In this document: piece by piece, positions 1 to 11,935 of the stretch
Position numbering within the stretch: position 1 is the stretch's first letter
Layout: every line of letters starts with the position of its first letter
Source: Edaphochlamys debaryana
Taxonomy: Eukaryota; Chlorophyta; Chlorophyceae; Chlamydomonadales
DNA length: 64,000 nucleotides
Assembly: GCA_016858145.1 (NCBI GenBank)
Contig: JAEHOE010000055.1
Span: forward strand, 186,001-250,000
Reading direction: 5' to 3'
The notes under the pieces: generated by a model
The model's input: the letters and a program-made list of their open reading frames with translations, nothing else
Told to the model about the DNA's origin: nothing
Database searches by the model: none
Translations under genes and position numbers: made by a program

Positions 1-1340
1 CTATGGAGAGGGACGTAGCTCAGACTGTAGAAGTGGACCGCGGAGTCTGCGTTGTCGGCGGAGGCCGGGATAGGGCATCTGTGTCCTTGCGACATGAGAA
101 GCGAGCAGGACAGCGCTTGCAGTATCAGTACTAGACACCGTTTTGGGATTCCTGTGTGGGAGAAGTGGCGTCGCCTGTTTCGTGAAAGCGTGGTGGTGTG
201 GAAACCTTTTGCGGATATCGCCTAGATTTTGCCGCGTTGTGATGTTAAAGCTATGGTTTGCGTTTGTCCACTTCGTGTTCGAGCTTGCGGCCTTCGTATC
301 GCCGTGTGACCTGCAGCTTTATGGCAGGTGATGATGTGGGGCTGAGATGTTGATCCCCTTTACAAGCAACTGCAGGAACGATGGGTTAGTGGGACTGCGG
401 AGGTGAACCGCAATGGGGCAGCGGTCCTCGCTGATGCCCAGGTTGGCAGCACTCGTATACCTTGCCCATGCACAACGCCCTGCTGTGCTAGCTGGGCTGC
501 ATGGAGGGGGATTCTTCAGGGGTGCCACCGCGACGTTGGCGTTAGATGGTGTAATGACACAATGCGGATGAGCACAAATTCGGTTTGCACGGGGATACAC
601 GGTAGCGTCCGCCGCCCGTGGACACGGGCGGGGAGCACGAGAGTCCTCGGTACTTTCGCCGGAGTTCCGGTCAAGTCAGTGCTTGCTGGCGGCGCTGGGA
701 CCACAGCTCTTGGGCAGCAGCCCTGTAAGCGACGGGGCTGTTGTGGAAGGCGGAGCCGGATGCATGCAGCCAAGGTACTAGCATATCCGGTCCCCCGCAG
801 GGCAACTGGGCATCTGCTCGCCTTCCTCACCCTTGCAGCCCACCCTTGCCGAACCCCCCTCGCCTCCATGTGCTTCCAGGGGTTAAAAGCGAAGCGCAAT
901 GCAGCTCAGGTTTCACGGCGTTGTGAAGGGGGGCGCGAATGTGGGGAGTGGCCACTGCGCCGAGGCCGTCAGGCATCAGAGAGGGGGGCGGGGAGCGTCG
1001 GGGCTGGCCGGGGAAGAATGGTCGCACCGGTGCGAACGTCTCTTTGAACCCCAAGCTGCGAGGCTGGTGTACGTTTGCTTGTGCGCTGCGGGCGCGACTC
1101 CGCGATGCTGGAAAGAGCGCTCGGGGACGTCGGGGTCATTTCTGGATCGAGGGGCGAATTCAAACTTTGACAAAACTTTTGCCTTCGCCGTCCCTTGCTT
1201 GCTATATCCGCCCGCAAAACTGCACTAAGGGAGCATGTCTCATTGCGCTGCGGACCGGTAGTGACCGCAGCGCGCGAAGGCGTTAACTCAGACAAACATC
1301 CGCGACCTTCCACTGCGGGCAGGCACGCTAGCCCTCCAAG
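1..1340. other. Upstream region without a recognised gene
   Basis: Open frames here are short, overlap on both strands and match no family I recognise. A TGTAA at 724-728 could be the poly(A) signal of a plus-strand transcript that begins outside the window. The last few hundred bases should hold the promoter and 5' UTR of the gene starting at 1341, but I see no clear TATA box. Confidence 0.4.
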
Positions 1341-4300
1341 ATGGTGCTTGGCTTTGGCAAGGGACCCGAGAGGTTCCTCGAAGCAAAGGAGCAGACGCCC
1401 GGTCCGGGCGCATACGACCCCAAGGACATTGACACGAAGGTGCCCATCAAGAGCGCATTCTTGACCGGGGAGCGCTTCAACTCGCAGGAGCTTGAAGGTA
1501 GGGTTGCGCACGCAGGCCACTCTCGGGCTTCTTGGGCAGGTCGGAAGCTGATGCGCCAATGCCCGCAGCTGGCGAGGCGCGTCCGGAGCTGTCGCCACCC
1601 CGCGAGCGTAAGCCTGCGGCTCAGGCTCCACCTCAGGACCGGAAGTTCTCGTGGGCGACACAGCGTATTCATGAGTTGACGAAGGAGCTGGAGGCGGCCC
1701 AGAAGCGCGTCAAGGTGGGCAGCTGGGGGCTTGCAAGCCAGCTGCAGCAGCGCTGTACAACCACGCCGTCCTATACGGGCTACGTGCACCGTGCCTATGA
1801 GCAGATGGGTCTTCGCCTGATTGAAGCGCTTCATCACCCTCGGCTCACCTGCAGGACCTTGACAAGGCCCTAAAGGAATGCCAGCAGAAGCTGGACAAGT
1901 CGGAGAAGGACCTCAAGTCTACGCAGGAGCAGAAGGCGGAGCTGCAGGTGCGGTGCCGCGTTACTGTGCAAGGCAAGGAGCCTTGAGGGTCACGTCCCCG
2001 CCTGCTCGCTTGCTGTGCCACATCTCCCTGCCTGCCGTATATAAATCCTGCCCGCTCCTCCCCCAGGCCAAGCTCAATGAGCAGGAGCAGCAGGTCGCGA
2101 CCATGCGGCAGGAGCTGGCGGCGGCCACCAAGCAGCTGGAGGACTTGGCGGCACTGGAGGCAGCGGCCAGTAAGGCTGCACAGGAGGGCACCGCGCGCGT
2201 CAAGGAGCTGTCCAGCGACCTCGCTAAGGTGGGGCCTTGGGGGCGTATGCCTTTGGAAGACTGAGAGCTGGTGCCGAGCCCGGGTCAGTCATCAAAGCTG
2301 CGACGTGCTAACGTTGCTCGCCATTGACCGCAGGCCAAGGCCGCGTGGGAGCAGCTGGAGACGGAGCAGGGCGCCCTGAAGTCAGAGCTCAATCAGCGGC
2401 GTGCCAGCACCGGTAGGCTCTTGCGTTGTCGTCATGCATACTCAGGACCACTCAACTTGGCGGCGTGTCGGCTCTACCTGCGACGACGGCAGAGCAAATG
2501 CACGCGAGCGGCACCTCACCGCATGTTCCCTTGCTGCTCCCCTTCAGAGACCCTCGAGACTGAGCTTGCGTCCGCGAAGGCGCAGCTGCAGGCCAGCCTG
2601 TCAGAGGCGGCGGAGCTCCGGGCTTCCTCGCAGCGGCTGCAGGAGCGGTGCGACCAGACGGCGTCGGAGCTCGCGGAGCAGACCGCCAAGCGCACCGAGG
2701 CGGAGCAGCGCACCGCCGAGCTAGACATGTTCCTCTCCTCCACCAGCGCCAGCCTCCAAGCGGCACAGGCCTCCGTCCAGGAGCTCCGTGCCGCTGTGGC
2801 CTCCGGCGGCGCCGCTGCCCAGCGCCTGGAGGGCGAGCTGGCGGCGGCCCGTGCTGAGGCCGCGGAGCGCGGCGCGGCCCTGGATGCGACCAAGGAGGAG
2901 CTGTTTAAGACGCAGCAGCGGGTCGAAGAGCTGGGCTCGGAGGTCGCTACCAAGGAGGCTTCTGTGGAGAATCTAAGCGCCCGCATGGCCCACTCCATGG
3001 GCGAGCTGCTGGAGATGAAGCTGCGCAACAGCACCCAGGCCGCGGAGTTGGACTCCTGCCGGCAGGAACTGGCCGCTCGGGACCAGGCCATTGCGCAGCT
3101 GGAGGCCCGGGGCGTGCAGTACGACAGGCAGGTCGCGGAGCTGACTCAGCGGGTTTCGGAGGAGCAGGCGGCCGTCCAGCAGCTGACGGCAGAGCTGGGG
3201 GCGAAGCGGGCTGAGCTGGGGTCAACCGCGGTGCGGGAGCAGGAGCTGAGCGCCGCCAAGGCTGCGCTGGAGGAGGGCCTGGCGTCCACAGCCTCGAAGC
3301 TGGGGGCCGCACAGGCGGAGATCTCTGCCCAGCTGCTGCAGCTGCAGGCGGGGGCCGAGCGGGTCGCTGCACTGGAGGGCCAGGTGGCACAGCTGACCGC
3401 CACGGCGCAGCAGCAGGCCGATGTGCTTGCCGCTCGTGCGGCTGAGGTTAACGGCCTGCAGGGCCACCTGGCAGCCAAGAGCGCCGAGGCTTCGGAGCTG
3501 ACGGCAAAGCTCGAGGCGGAATGCGTTGCCCTGGCAGCCAAGCGTGAGGAGGTGGCGGCGCTGACGGAGACCGTGGCAGAGCGTGACGGAACCGTCGCTG
3601 GCCTTCAGACGGAGGTGGCGGCGCTGACGGCGACCGTGGCAGAGCGTGACGGCACCGTCGCCGGCCTTCAGGCGGAGGTGGCGGCGCTGACGGAGACCGT
3701 GGCGCAGCGCAACGGCACCGTTGCCGGCCTTCAGGCGGAGGTGGCGGCGCTGACGGAGACCGTGGCGCAGCGTGACGGCACCGTCGCTGGCCTTCAGGCG
3801 GAGGTGGCGGCGCTGACGGAGACCGTGGCGCAGCGCGACGGCACCGTTGCCACCCTCTCCTCTCAGCTGGAGGCCGAGCGTGCGGCCCTGTCTGCCAAGA
3901 GCGCCGAGGCTGCAGAGCTCTGCGCCAGGCTGGAGGCGGAGAGCGCTGCCCTTGCCGCCAAGACGGCCGAGGCCCTGGAACTCAACTCCATGCTGCAGGC
4001 CGAGAGCACCGGCCTGACCGCGAAGAGCGCCGAGGCGGCGGCCCTCACCGAGGCCCTCATCCAGCGTGACGCCAGCATCGCCACCCTCACCTGCCAGCTG
4101 GAGGACCGCACCTCCACCCTGACCTCCGCTGAGGCCCGCATCGCTCAGCTACTGGCCGAGGCCCAGGCTGCCGCCGCCACTGCCAGCCATGCCGCTACCT
4201 TGGCCGCCGAGCGCCAGGCCGCCCTGGAGTCCTCCCTGGGCGAGTCGGAGCGCCTGGCGGCATCGCTCCGCGCCACTGTTGCGGAGCTGGAGGCCGCTCG

Positions 4301-7300
4301 CGCCCAGCTGCAGGAGGAGCTGGGGGCCGAGAAGCAGGTGCATGGGGCTCTACGGGCGGCCCACGAGGCGCTCGCAAAGGACGTGGAGGAGGCGCGGGAG
4401 CAGACGGCCGAGCTGCAGGCCTGCGTCGAGCGCCGCTGCCGCGAGGGCGCCGAGCTGTCGGTCAAGCTCACGGCCGCCACTGCCGAGGTACGACTCTTTT
4501 GCCCTGTGCTCAGACGTTTCAACCTTAGGGATAGCGCAAAGTCTGGAAGCAGACAGATTTAATGACGTGTCCTGACCTGCTGCCATGTCCGGCTGTGCCC
4601 TCCTGCAGGCCTCCAACCTCCGCGGCAGCCTGGCTAGCGCGGCCGAGGCCGCCCAGCTGCAGGCTACACAGCTGGCCCAGTTCCAGGTAGGGCTATTCAG
4701 ACGGGTGGCTCACACGGGGACCAGGCTGCTCCTGCATGGATGTTGGCTGGGGTCAATGAAACTGCTGATCGAACCCCCTTGCTGTTCGGACGTCCCACAG
4801 GCCCACGTGGCCGAGCTCGAGGCAGTCAAGGCGGCCCTGGGACAGGACCTGGCCCGTCTGGAGGCAAGCGCCGCCGGCCTGAGCCAGGACCGGGCGAGCC
4901 TGGAAGCCGCCAGGGGTGGCTTGGAGCAGGCCCTGGCGGAGGCGCAGCAGGCGCTGGCGGCGGGTGGCGAGGAGCAGCAGCGGCTGCGGCAGCGGCTGGC
5001 GGAGGCCGAGGCGGCCCTGGCGCAGGCGGCGGCGGAGAGGCAGCAGCTCGAGGGCGCTGCCGCAGAGCTGCGGGCGGGCATGGAGGCGGCTGCCGCCAAG
5101 GCGGCGGCGAATGCAAGCGAGGTGAGCACGCTGGCAACGGTGCGGAAAGGTCTTAACCCCGGCGTGCTTATGCCCCCCCAACAGTGCATCCTTTGCATCG
5201 TGCTCACATCTATCATCCATCTTAAACCGTGCGGCCGCAGGCTGCCAGCCGCATCGCTGCCCTGCAGCAGGAGGTGGAGGCGGCTGTGGCCGGCTCCGCC
5301 AGCCTGGCCACGGAGGTGGCTCAGCTCGTGGGCGACGTTCAGGAGCGCGACCAGGAGATCACGGTGCGTAGGGGCTTGCTGTGCGATTTGTAGCGCCGGA
5401 AGCCGCCTTGGTAGCTTTGGCCGCAAGCCTCCTGCCTCATTCATCCTCGCGCACGGGATCGTTGTCCGTGCTCGCTTGGAACATGCGCTTGCGATGAAGA
5501 CTTCCCGTTTCCGCGGTCCCGCTGCCCGCAGGACCTCAAGCGCTCCGCCCACGAGGGCTCCTCCGCGCTGGCCTCCGAGCGGGCTGAGCGGGCAGACCTG
5601 CAGGCGCAGCTGGAGGCGCTGCGCCGCCGCGACGCCGAGGCACAGGTGCCTCAACACTCGCTACATCACGCCCGCACAGCCCCCCGCTCCCGCCTCCGCC
5701 CGAAACGAACGAGGCCTGCATCCTCCTCAGCATGACAAGTCTCCTCTTGTAGCCTGCGCCAGCCTGCGCCTTACAATCCTTTCTGCCTTGCCCTGCAGTC
5801 CGACCTGGCCGCCGCGCGGGCCCGAGGCGCCCAGCTGGAGGCGGAGGCCGAGTCGCTGCGGGCCGTGGTGGGCCCCGCCCAGGAGGAGGCGCAGGCCGCC
5901 CGCGAGGAGGCCTACCAGCTGGCCGCCGAGCTGGACAAGGTGGGGCCTAGCGCAAGTCACCTTGTCTGTTGACATGCTTCAGGCGCATCAGGCCAGCGCA
6001 GTCCGGTTCGGTGCAGACATCAAAGCAAGAGGGCGGTCGGTGGAGTGGTAGCCGGCCGGCGCGCACGTCTTGGCGGCACTCAAGCCCACGTGCCAACCCT
6101 CTGGCCTGCCCTTACCCTACATGACCGCTCCTCCCCCGGCCCCAGACCCGCGGCGAGCTGCGTACGTACGAGCTGCAGGAGCAGCACGCCGAGAACCTGC
6201 GCCAGGAGCTGGAGCAGATGTTCCTCAAGCTGCAGGCGGCGGAGGCGCGCAACGTGGTGCTGCAGAACCAGGTGGGGACGGGGTCGGGGCGGCGTGGAGC
6301 CCTCCGCTGACAGCCCTGCGCGTGTGAACTGGAGGCGTGCCGTGGTGGGACAACGCCGTTGCCGTCCTAGCGCAAGCATTGCTGCGGTGCGCTTGACGTG
6401 TACCACACTCTCGTGCCCTCACCTGGCGCCCCCAGGTGGTGGAGATGGAGGGCAGCATCGCCAGCATGACGCCCATCTGCTCCCGGGCCAAGCTGGACGA
6501 CCAGGTGGGAGGGGCGGTGCAGGGCAGGCGGTCGCGGTGGAGTCGCAGGCGGAACAGCCTCGGGGTCCATGCCAAGCGCTTGGAGGCCACACCTGGCAGC
6601 TCCCTGCCCGACTTCGTCTGCTACCCCTGAACCACCGCGTCATCCATCAGTGCTACTGCTTGCTGCCTGTCGCGTGCAGGTTCGCGCCCTCAGCGATGCT
6701 CTGGAGAAGGAGCACAAGCGCAGCGTGGGGCTGGAGGACCAGGTGCGGGGGCGGGGCCGACTGTGCCAGCGGTGGGGTTCATGGTCAAGCCGACGGGCAA
6801 GGGCTGGGCCTAAACCTGGGGCCTGCAGTCCAGGGGTGGGGCATGCGAGGCTGCGAGAGCGATGGCCTCCACATTGGCGCCCCACCCTCTTTCCCCCCCG
6901 CAGATCCGGCGCAACGTGCTGCTGGACGCCACTGCGGCGCTGGAGCTGCGGCGGCTGACGGAGGAGAACGAGCACCTGGTGGCGCGCCTGGTCAAGATGG
7001 AGGACGACCTCAAGTGAGGGGGTGCGCTTCCTGTGGGTTCTTGGAACCTTGGCCTCCACATGGGGTGGTTGGAAGTGCTCATGACGGGCTCTTGGGCGGT
7101 GGTCGGCTGAGCGGGGCTTTTGTGCGCTTGCCGGTGGTGCGCCGCTGCTGATCCTCTTGTCGCATACTTTCCTTGGTCGTAACAGGGAGCAGTCGGGGCT
7201 CGGCCACAACAACCACAAGCAGAAGATCCAGTACCACCTGCGCCTCAAGCAGGTGGGCAGCGTGGGGCGGGCTGGGTCCGATAACCGGGGCGGACAACAG

Positions 7301-9805
7301 AGTGCGGGTGGACACATCGAGGTCAGGGGCCAGCGGGTGCAGAGCAGGGCTGCAGTCATACCTCACCCGGAGCCTCACCCCGGCAGGCGGGGTCCGCCTG
7401 GGGTCCGCCGGGGTCCGCCTGGGGCGGATACGGTACACAGAATGTGGGTGGACACATCTTGCTCAGGAGCCAGTGGGTTGCAGTCAGCTCTGACCTTATC
7501 AATTTGTGCGCCCCTGTGCGTTCAGGAGCTGGAGGAGATGCGGCACGAGTGCACCGTGCTGCTGCGAGACAAGTTCCAACTGGAGCAGTGCGTCAGGTGG
7601 GGCGGGCGTGTTTCTGCGTGGTTGGCGGTGCTGGAGCGTAGTGCGGATGTCCAGTTGGTGCGGGGTGGCCCGTCCCGCCGTCGCCGCCTTGACCTCGAGT
7701 GCCCTGCCCTGTTTCTTGCCGTTCCCCTGAGCGCACGCTGAAAGGTGCACGACCGCAGACAAGCCTCTCACGCACCCCTTCCACTGTCTCATATGCTACC
7801 CTCCGCCCCGCACACACACACACGCCCCCTCCCCGCAGGTACCTGGCGGTGCAGGTGGGCATGGGCCCCGAGGACGGCCGCAAGGCGCTGGCCACCGCCG
7901 AGCGCAAGGCCATCGAGAAGGTGGGGACTGGGGAAGCGTCGAGGGTTCATGCACGCTGTCCCTGCTGTGGTGTTGGAGGAGTGGGGGGCGAGGCGCGAGT
8001 CTTGGAGGAGCCGAACAGCGGTCCGTGCCCGCATGCTCGCTTTCCCGTGCCCATACCCTGTGCCAAAACCCTGTCCTGACCCCGCATGACAGCTTTGCTT
8101 CATGCAAACCACAATGCAAGCCGTCCTCCGCCCCGCCCCTGCCCCCTCGTCCCCAGGTACTGCCCGCCTGCCTGGCCTCCAACGCCCTCTACTCCACGCC
8201 GCTCAGCCAGAGGGCCATGCGCCTCAGCGCCCGCGGCAAGCTCAACGACCAGGGCACCGTGTACGCAGGCGGCAAGGTGGGCAGTGGTGACGGTGGCGAA
8301 GGCCACTTCAGGGAAGGGAAGGCGTAGGGAGAGCCTGCTCCATGCCACCCTTCGTGGGTCGGCGCTCCGTCAGTCCGTTGCAGGCGATACCGGTTTAAGT
8401 GTTTGTTCGCATCTTCACCCCGGCCGTCCCTCTGTCATGCGCAGGAGCTGTTTGAGGAGGGCATCAGCGAGGCGCGGCGCAAGTGCCTGGATGAGATCAA
8501 CAGCTGGAGGAACGACGCGCAGGTGTGGTTGCGGGCGGGACGGGGGGGGGGAACGGTGGTGAAATCCGGATGCAAGGGTCGGAAAGGCGAGGCCGCCGCC
8601 TTGACCCGCCCTCGTCCCTGGACGAGAGCAGCACCTGTTGGATCGGCCGAGTCGTGTGACCACCCCTCACACCTCGACTCCTCCTCTTCCGTCACCCCGC
8701 CCCAACTTCAACCCCGCCAGGCCGCCACTGCCGCCGCCGCGGCCGTGGCCGCGACGGACGCTGACGCCATGGACGAGGGCGGTGGTGAGCTGCCGGGCCC
8801 CGCCGCGGCCGCCTCGCCCGACGTCAAGGGCTCTGACGGGGGAGCCTTCGGCACACCCATCGCCATGCTGCGTGGCGTGGGCACGCCGCTCACAGGTGAG
8901 GCCTAGACCGCCCAAAACCACCCCTTGAACCCCCACATTCCCTCTCTTGCTGGTCGCCGGTAACCATACGCTGCCACCAACCCCCGCCACCGTCTGAAGG
9001 GCCACCAGAAGCCATACTGTCACGTCATGCACCTGTCACGCAGGCCACTCTTAACCTCTCCCGTGCAGCTCTACCCTGCCAAAGTCACCGCCACTTCACT
9101 GCTACCCCACCTCGCCCCTGCCCGCAGGCGCATCCAACGGCGGCGCTGCTGCCGGCGCCGGCGTGGGCCCTGCCACTGTGGCCAAGCTGGAGGAGCGCAT
9201 CAAGCAGCTCATCGTGGACGTGTGCCTGCCCGCGCGCACGCACAGCACCGCGCAGGTGGGGCTGATGGATCTCCATGCCGGAAACATGATCGCCCGCTGG
9301 AGGCCCGCTGCGGGCAACAGCGGGCCGCACCACACGCGAACCCTTCAGCCAGCACCTTCAACGTCTGGTCATCGCATCGTGCGCTGTGGTTTGCAGTCAT
9401 GTGTCACACTGACTTTTCGCCCCGCTCGCCCTTGCTGCCCTGCCTAAACAGGCCATGGCCGCCGCCGCCGGCAGCCAGGGCGGCGCGGGTGCTGACGTGG
9501 GCCACGTGGCCGCCACGCCCGCCGCCAGCCTGGCCGGCCTGCCGCCGCCGCTGCCGCGCGGCCCCAGCATGCGCGACCGAGACCAGGACAAGGACAAGGC
9601 CGGGCAGGCGACGGGGGCGGGAGCCGGGGCCGGGGCTGTGGGGGCAAAGCGCAACCCTGTGCTCCGCATGTCCACTGCCTCAGCCATGGGGACCATGGGG
9701 GGGATGCTGTCAGGCGAGCCGCCGGGGCCCATGGGCGCGGGCCGCCGGGGCGACGGCGCCCGGCGCGCCCCGGCCACGGGCGTGCGCGCGAGCTTCCGGG
9801 CCTGA
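1341..9805 (+). CDS. HMMR/RHAMM-like coiled-coil protein with SHIPPO-type N-terminus (23 exons)
   Basis: Exons: 1341-1497, 1569-1714, 1855-1947, 2067-2228, 2334-2412, 2548-4487, 4609-4686, 4801-5121, 5241-5363, 5532-5645, 5799-5939, 6146-6271, 6436-6504, 6680-6742, 6904-7013, 7186-7252, 7526-7596, 7839-7920, 8157-8276, 8445-8522, 8721-8895, 9128-9255, 9452-9805. Phases agree throughout and give 1598 residues. Residues 19-25 are TPGPGAY, a SHIPPO/STPGR motif, placed as in vertebrate HMMR. Residues about 60-1240 are almost continuous coiled coil. Residues 1247-1258 read GHNNHKQKIQYH, matching the conserved GHQNxKQKI block of HMMR and of the KIF15 C-terminus. The Ala/Gly/Pro-rich tail looks disordered. 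Known HMMR binds microtubules, spindle poles and dynein. A role at microtubules, basal bodies or cilia is inference. There is no motor domain, so it is not a kinesin. It is about twice the length of human HMMR, mostly because of the large exon 6. Confidence 0.82.
3549..3863 (+). repeat. 63-bp tandem repeat, five copies, in the coiled coil
   Basis: Five 63-bp units begin at 3549, 3612, 3675, 3738 and 3801; the last decays after about 3851. Each encodes 21 residues of the type EVAALTETVAQRDGTVAGLQ plus one, exactly three heptads, so changes in copy number would keep both the reading frame and the coiled-coil register. Confidence 0.93.
7301..7490 (+). repeat. Internal duplication in intron 16 of the HMMR-like gene
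   Basis: About 60 bp at 7301-7360 (GGGTGGACACATC core) recur diverged at 7441-7490. Between them lie several GGGGTCCGCC units (7386-7426). The copies sit inside the intron between exons 16 and 17 and add no coding sequence. Confidence 0.6.
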
Positions 9806-10084
9806 GGGTGACGTGACTGGAACTGCAATCGGCGCCACGGCTCACTGTGTCACTCGCGGTTGACGCGGGTTGGCTTGGTGCTGCCGCCAAGCCGCACGCA
9901 CCAAGCTTCAGCGTGCGAACGCTGCGGGGTCTGAGGGAGGGAGACACGGTTGAGGCGACCGGAAGCTTGGCGTGAAGAGCCTGTGAGCACTGGACGGCGG
10001 AGCGTTCAGTGCGGATGCGTGATCAGAAGTCACGGGCGGGAACGGGTTTGGAGACCCTGGCATGCGGAGGGTGAAGCGGTGGTC

Positions 10085-10305
10085 GAAGCAGGCTTTGAAC
10101 GCGGCGGTGCAAGCCCAGTCGGCAGGGGCTCAGGCTTCATGGTCCGAGACTCGAGAGGGGTCGTGGCCGTGAGCTGCACCTGGCTGCACAACCGCAAAGG
10201 CCTCGCGCAAGACCTGGAAAGCTCGCTTTGCGGAGACTGTGACCCTTGGACTGGCAATTGTGGTGGGGAGGGGCGCTCACAGGGCTGACTGACGAGCGGC
10301 GTGCT
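10085..10305 (+). repeat. Segment inside the HMMR-like 3' UTR, copied at about 15,790-16,020
   Basis: This block lies between the HMMR-like stop and its TGTAA. A clearly related copy lies at about 15,790-16,020, beyond the first ankyrin gene. Shared landmarks in the same order are GGGTCGTGGCCGTGAGCTGC, CGCAAAGGCCTC and GACGAGCGGCGTGCTTGCAC. It marks one end of the tandem unit that carries the F-box/ankyrin genes. Confidence 0.75.
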
Positions 10306-10345
10306 TGCACTGTTGGGTGGCGCGTGCGGGACTAAGGCGTGATCC

Positions 10346-10350
10346 TGTAA
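10346..10350 (+). promoter_or_regulatory. TGTAA poly(A) signal of the HMMR-like gene
   Basis: First clear TGTAA on the plus strand after the stop at 9803-9805. It would give a 3' UTR of about 560 bases, ordinary for a volvocalean gene. Confidence 0.6.
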
Positions 10351-10678
10351 ACTGATCTTGTGTGCCGACCCATACCGGTACCACGCAACGCCAGCCCACT
10401 ACTGCAAGCCAATAACGCTGGGTGACACCCGAGCTGCTGCTCCTGTCTGCTGCATGGCGCCTTCCTTGACGCCATGGCCGGCCGTACGGTACACTTCAGA
10501 CCACACGCCTGGGGCAAGCATGGAGGCCGGCCCCGGCCCGCGGGACGCGTAACGTCTCAGTCAGTACGCATGCTGCGCTTTCCAAAGTTTCCTCAGTCTC
10601 CACCCGTCCTCATGCGGCCGACACCGCTTAGTGCGAACTGTCTCATACGGTCACAGACGCTGGCTGTGGCCCCGCCAG

Positions 10679-11252
10679 CAGCGTTGCTATCTTCCCTGGG
10701 CCGAAGCGCGGGAGGTCCCGCACTCGGACCTCGGGTCCAAGCCCAAGAGTGCGAAAGCGGGCCGCACTTCGTGGCCCTTGGCGGCCCAAAACGTGCGACC
10801 GCACTTGGCAAGCGCTTGCCGCCCAGAAGTGCGGGAGAGTGCGGTGGAGTGTAGCGGAGGGCGCGGCGTTCTGGAGGCCTGTTTCAAGCGGATGAGTCTG
10901 CCTGGCTCTCGCCCTAGTGCATGAGCTGATGTAGGCGGGCAACTGGGGGTCTTGAATTCCAGCAGCAACCCCGTAGTGTATGCTGCAAGTGCATGTGATG
11001 CGGGCTGGACGGTGGGGGTGGGAAGGGGACTGCCTGCCCGGCTGGCCGCGCCCGTTCGGTGGGCCCCCCAGGGGTTGAGGGGCCCCCGCACCTGAGCCGC
11101 CAGAAGGCTCAAAAATGTGCCGGCGCGGGCCGCACTCGCAACCAAACTTTGCTACAAAAGTGCGGGAGCTTCCGCACATGAGGCTCTTTCCGTCACCGAA
11201 AGTGCGGGATGGCCTCACTCCCCCGCACTTCCGCACTAAGATAGCAACACTG
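10679..11252. mobile_element. Non-autonomous hAT-type MITE (574 bp)
   Basis: Left end CAGCGTTGCTATCTT (10679-10693) and right end AAGATAGCAACACTG (11238-11252) are inverted repeats matching at 14 of 15 positions, both with the hAT-type CAGNG tip. The element is flanked by identical 8-bp direct repeats CCCGCCAG at 10671-10678 and 11253-11260, the target-site duplication length expected of hAT elements. The interior has many GTGCGG/CCGCAC motifs near both ends, resembling hAT subterminal repeats, and no open frame that looks like a transposase. It needs a transposase from elsewhere. It sits between the HMMR-like gene and the ankyrin array. Confidence 0.88.
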
Positions 11253-11805
11253 CCCGCCAGGCTTCATCCTGCTTCATCCGTTCATCGATCCACACATTCC
11301 ACAGGCCGCAAAGACGCAAGGAGGTGTCGAGGCTCAAGGGGGTGGCGTCGTGGGGTGGCGTGACCTGGCGTCTGCCACGAAGAGCCGACTTGAGGCACGC
11401 CACGTTGGAGCGAGACTCCTTCCGTCCTTCGCCCTCATGTTGCCCACGTGCCTTTCGGTGCCAAGCAGCCCTGCAGTCCAGCATCCCAACACGGCACGGT
11501 AGAAAGCTCCCTCGTCCATGACCTCAGCACCACCCAGCCCTTGACAAGCCATGTGAACTAACTATCGGCAGCCCCTGCCTGCCGCTGCCTCGTCCCCTGC
11601 CGCTCAACACCACATCACAGCCAAGCACAGCCAAGCACAACGCCAAGCACAAGGCCCAGGCCCAGCGCCAAGGCACAGTGGCATCAGGATATGCGCTAAC
11701 GAACCCACAGGCGCCGCCCATGACCCCAGCATCAATCAGTATTCGACAAGCCTCGTGTGCTCCATCCGCACTGCCCAATCAGCAGCCCAGCACGCAAGGA
11801 ATTGG

Positions 11806-11810
11806 TTACA
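11806..11810 (-). promoter_or_regulatory. TGTAA poly(A) signal of ankyrin-array gene A
   Basis: TTACA on the plus strand, 126 bases beyond the minus-strand stop at 11936. The aligned positions downstream of genes B and C read differently and have lost the motif. Confidence 0.5.
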
Positions 11811-11935
11811 TGTCTGCCGTAACCCCGCCTTTGCAAATAGTTTCCCAGACCCGTGGTCTTGCCACACGGCACTGCCCTAGCCCCCGCCAGTATGCAAGCG
11901 ACGAAGCACCTGCCTCCTCTGAATCACCCCAGCCC

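Noticed and set aside
403..1047. 214-codon plus-strand open frame ahead of the HMMR-like gene
   Set aside because: Cys/Arg-rich composition, no recognisable motif, and equally long frames overlap it on the other strand; high GC makes such frames common.
969..1661. 230-codon minus-strand open frame
   Set aside because: It overlaps the first two exons of the plus-strand HMMR-like gene, whose motifs and splice phases are clear.
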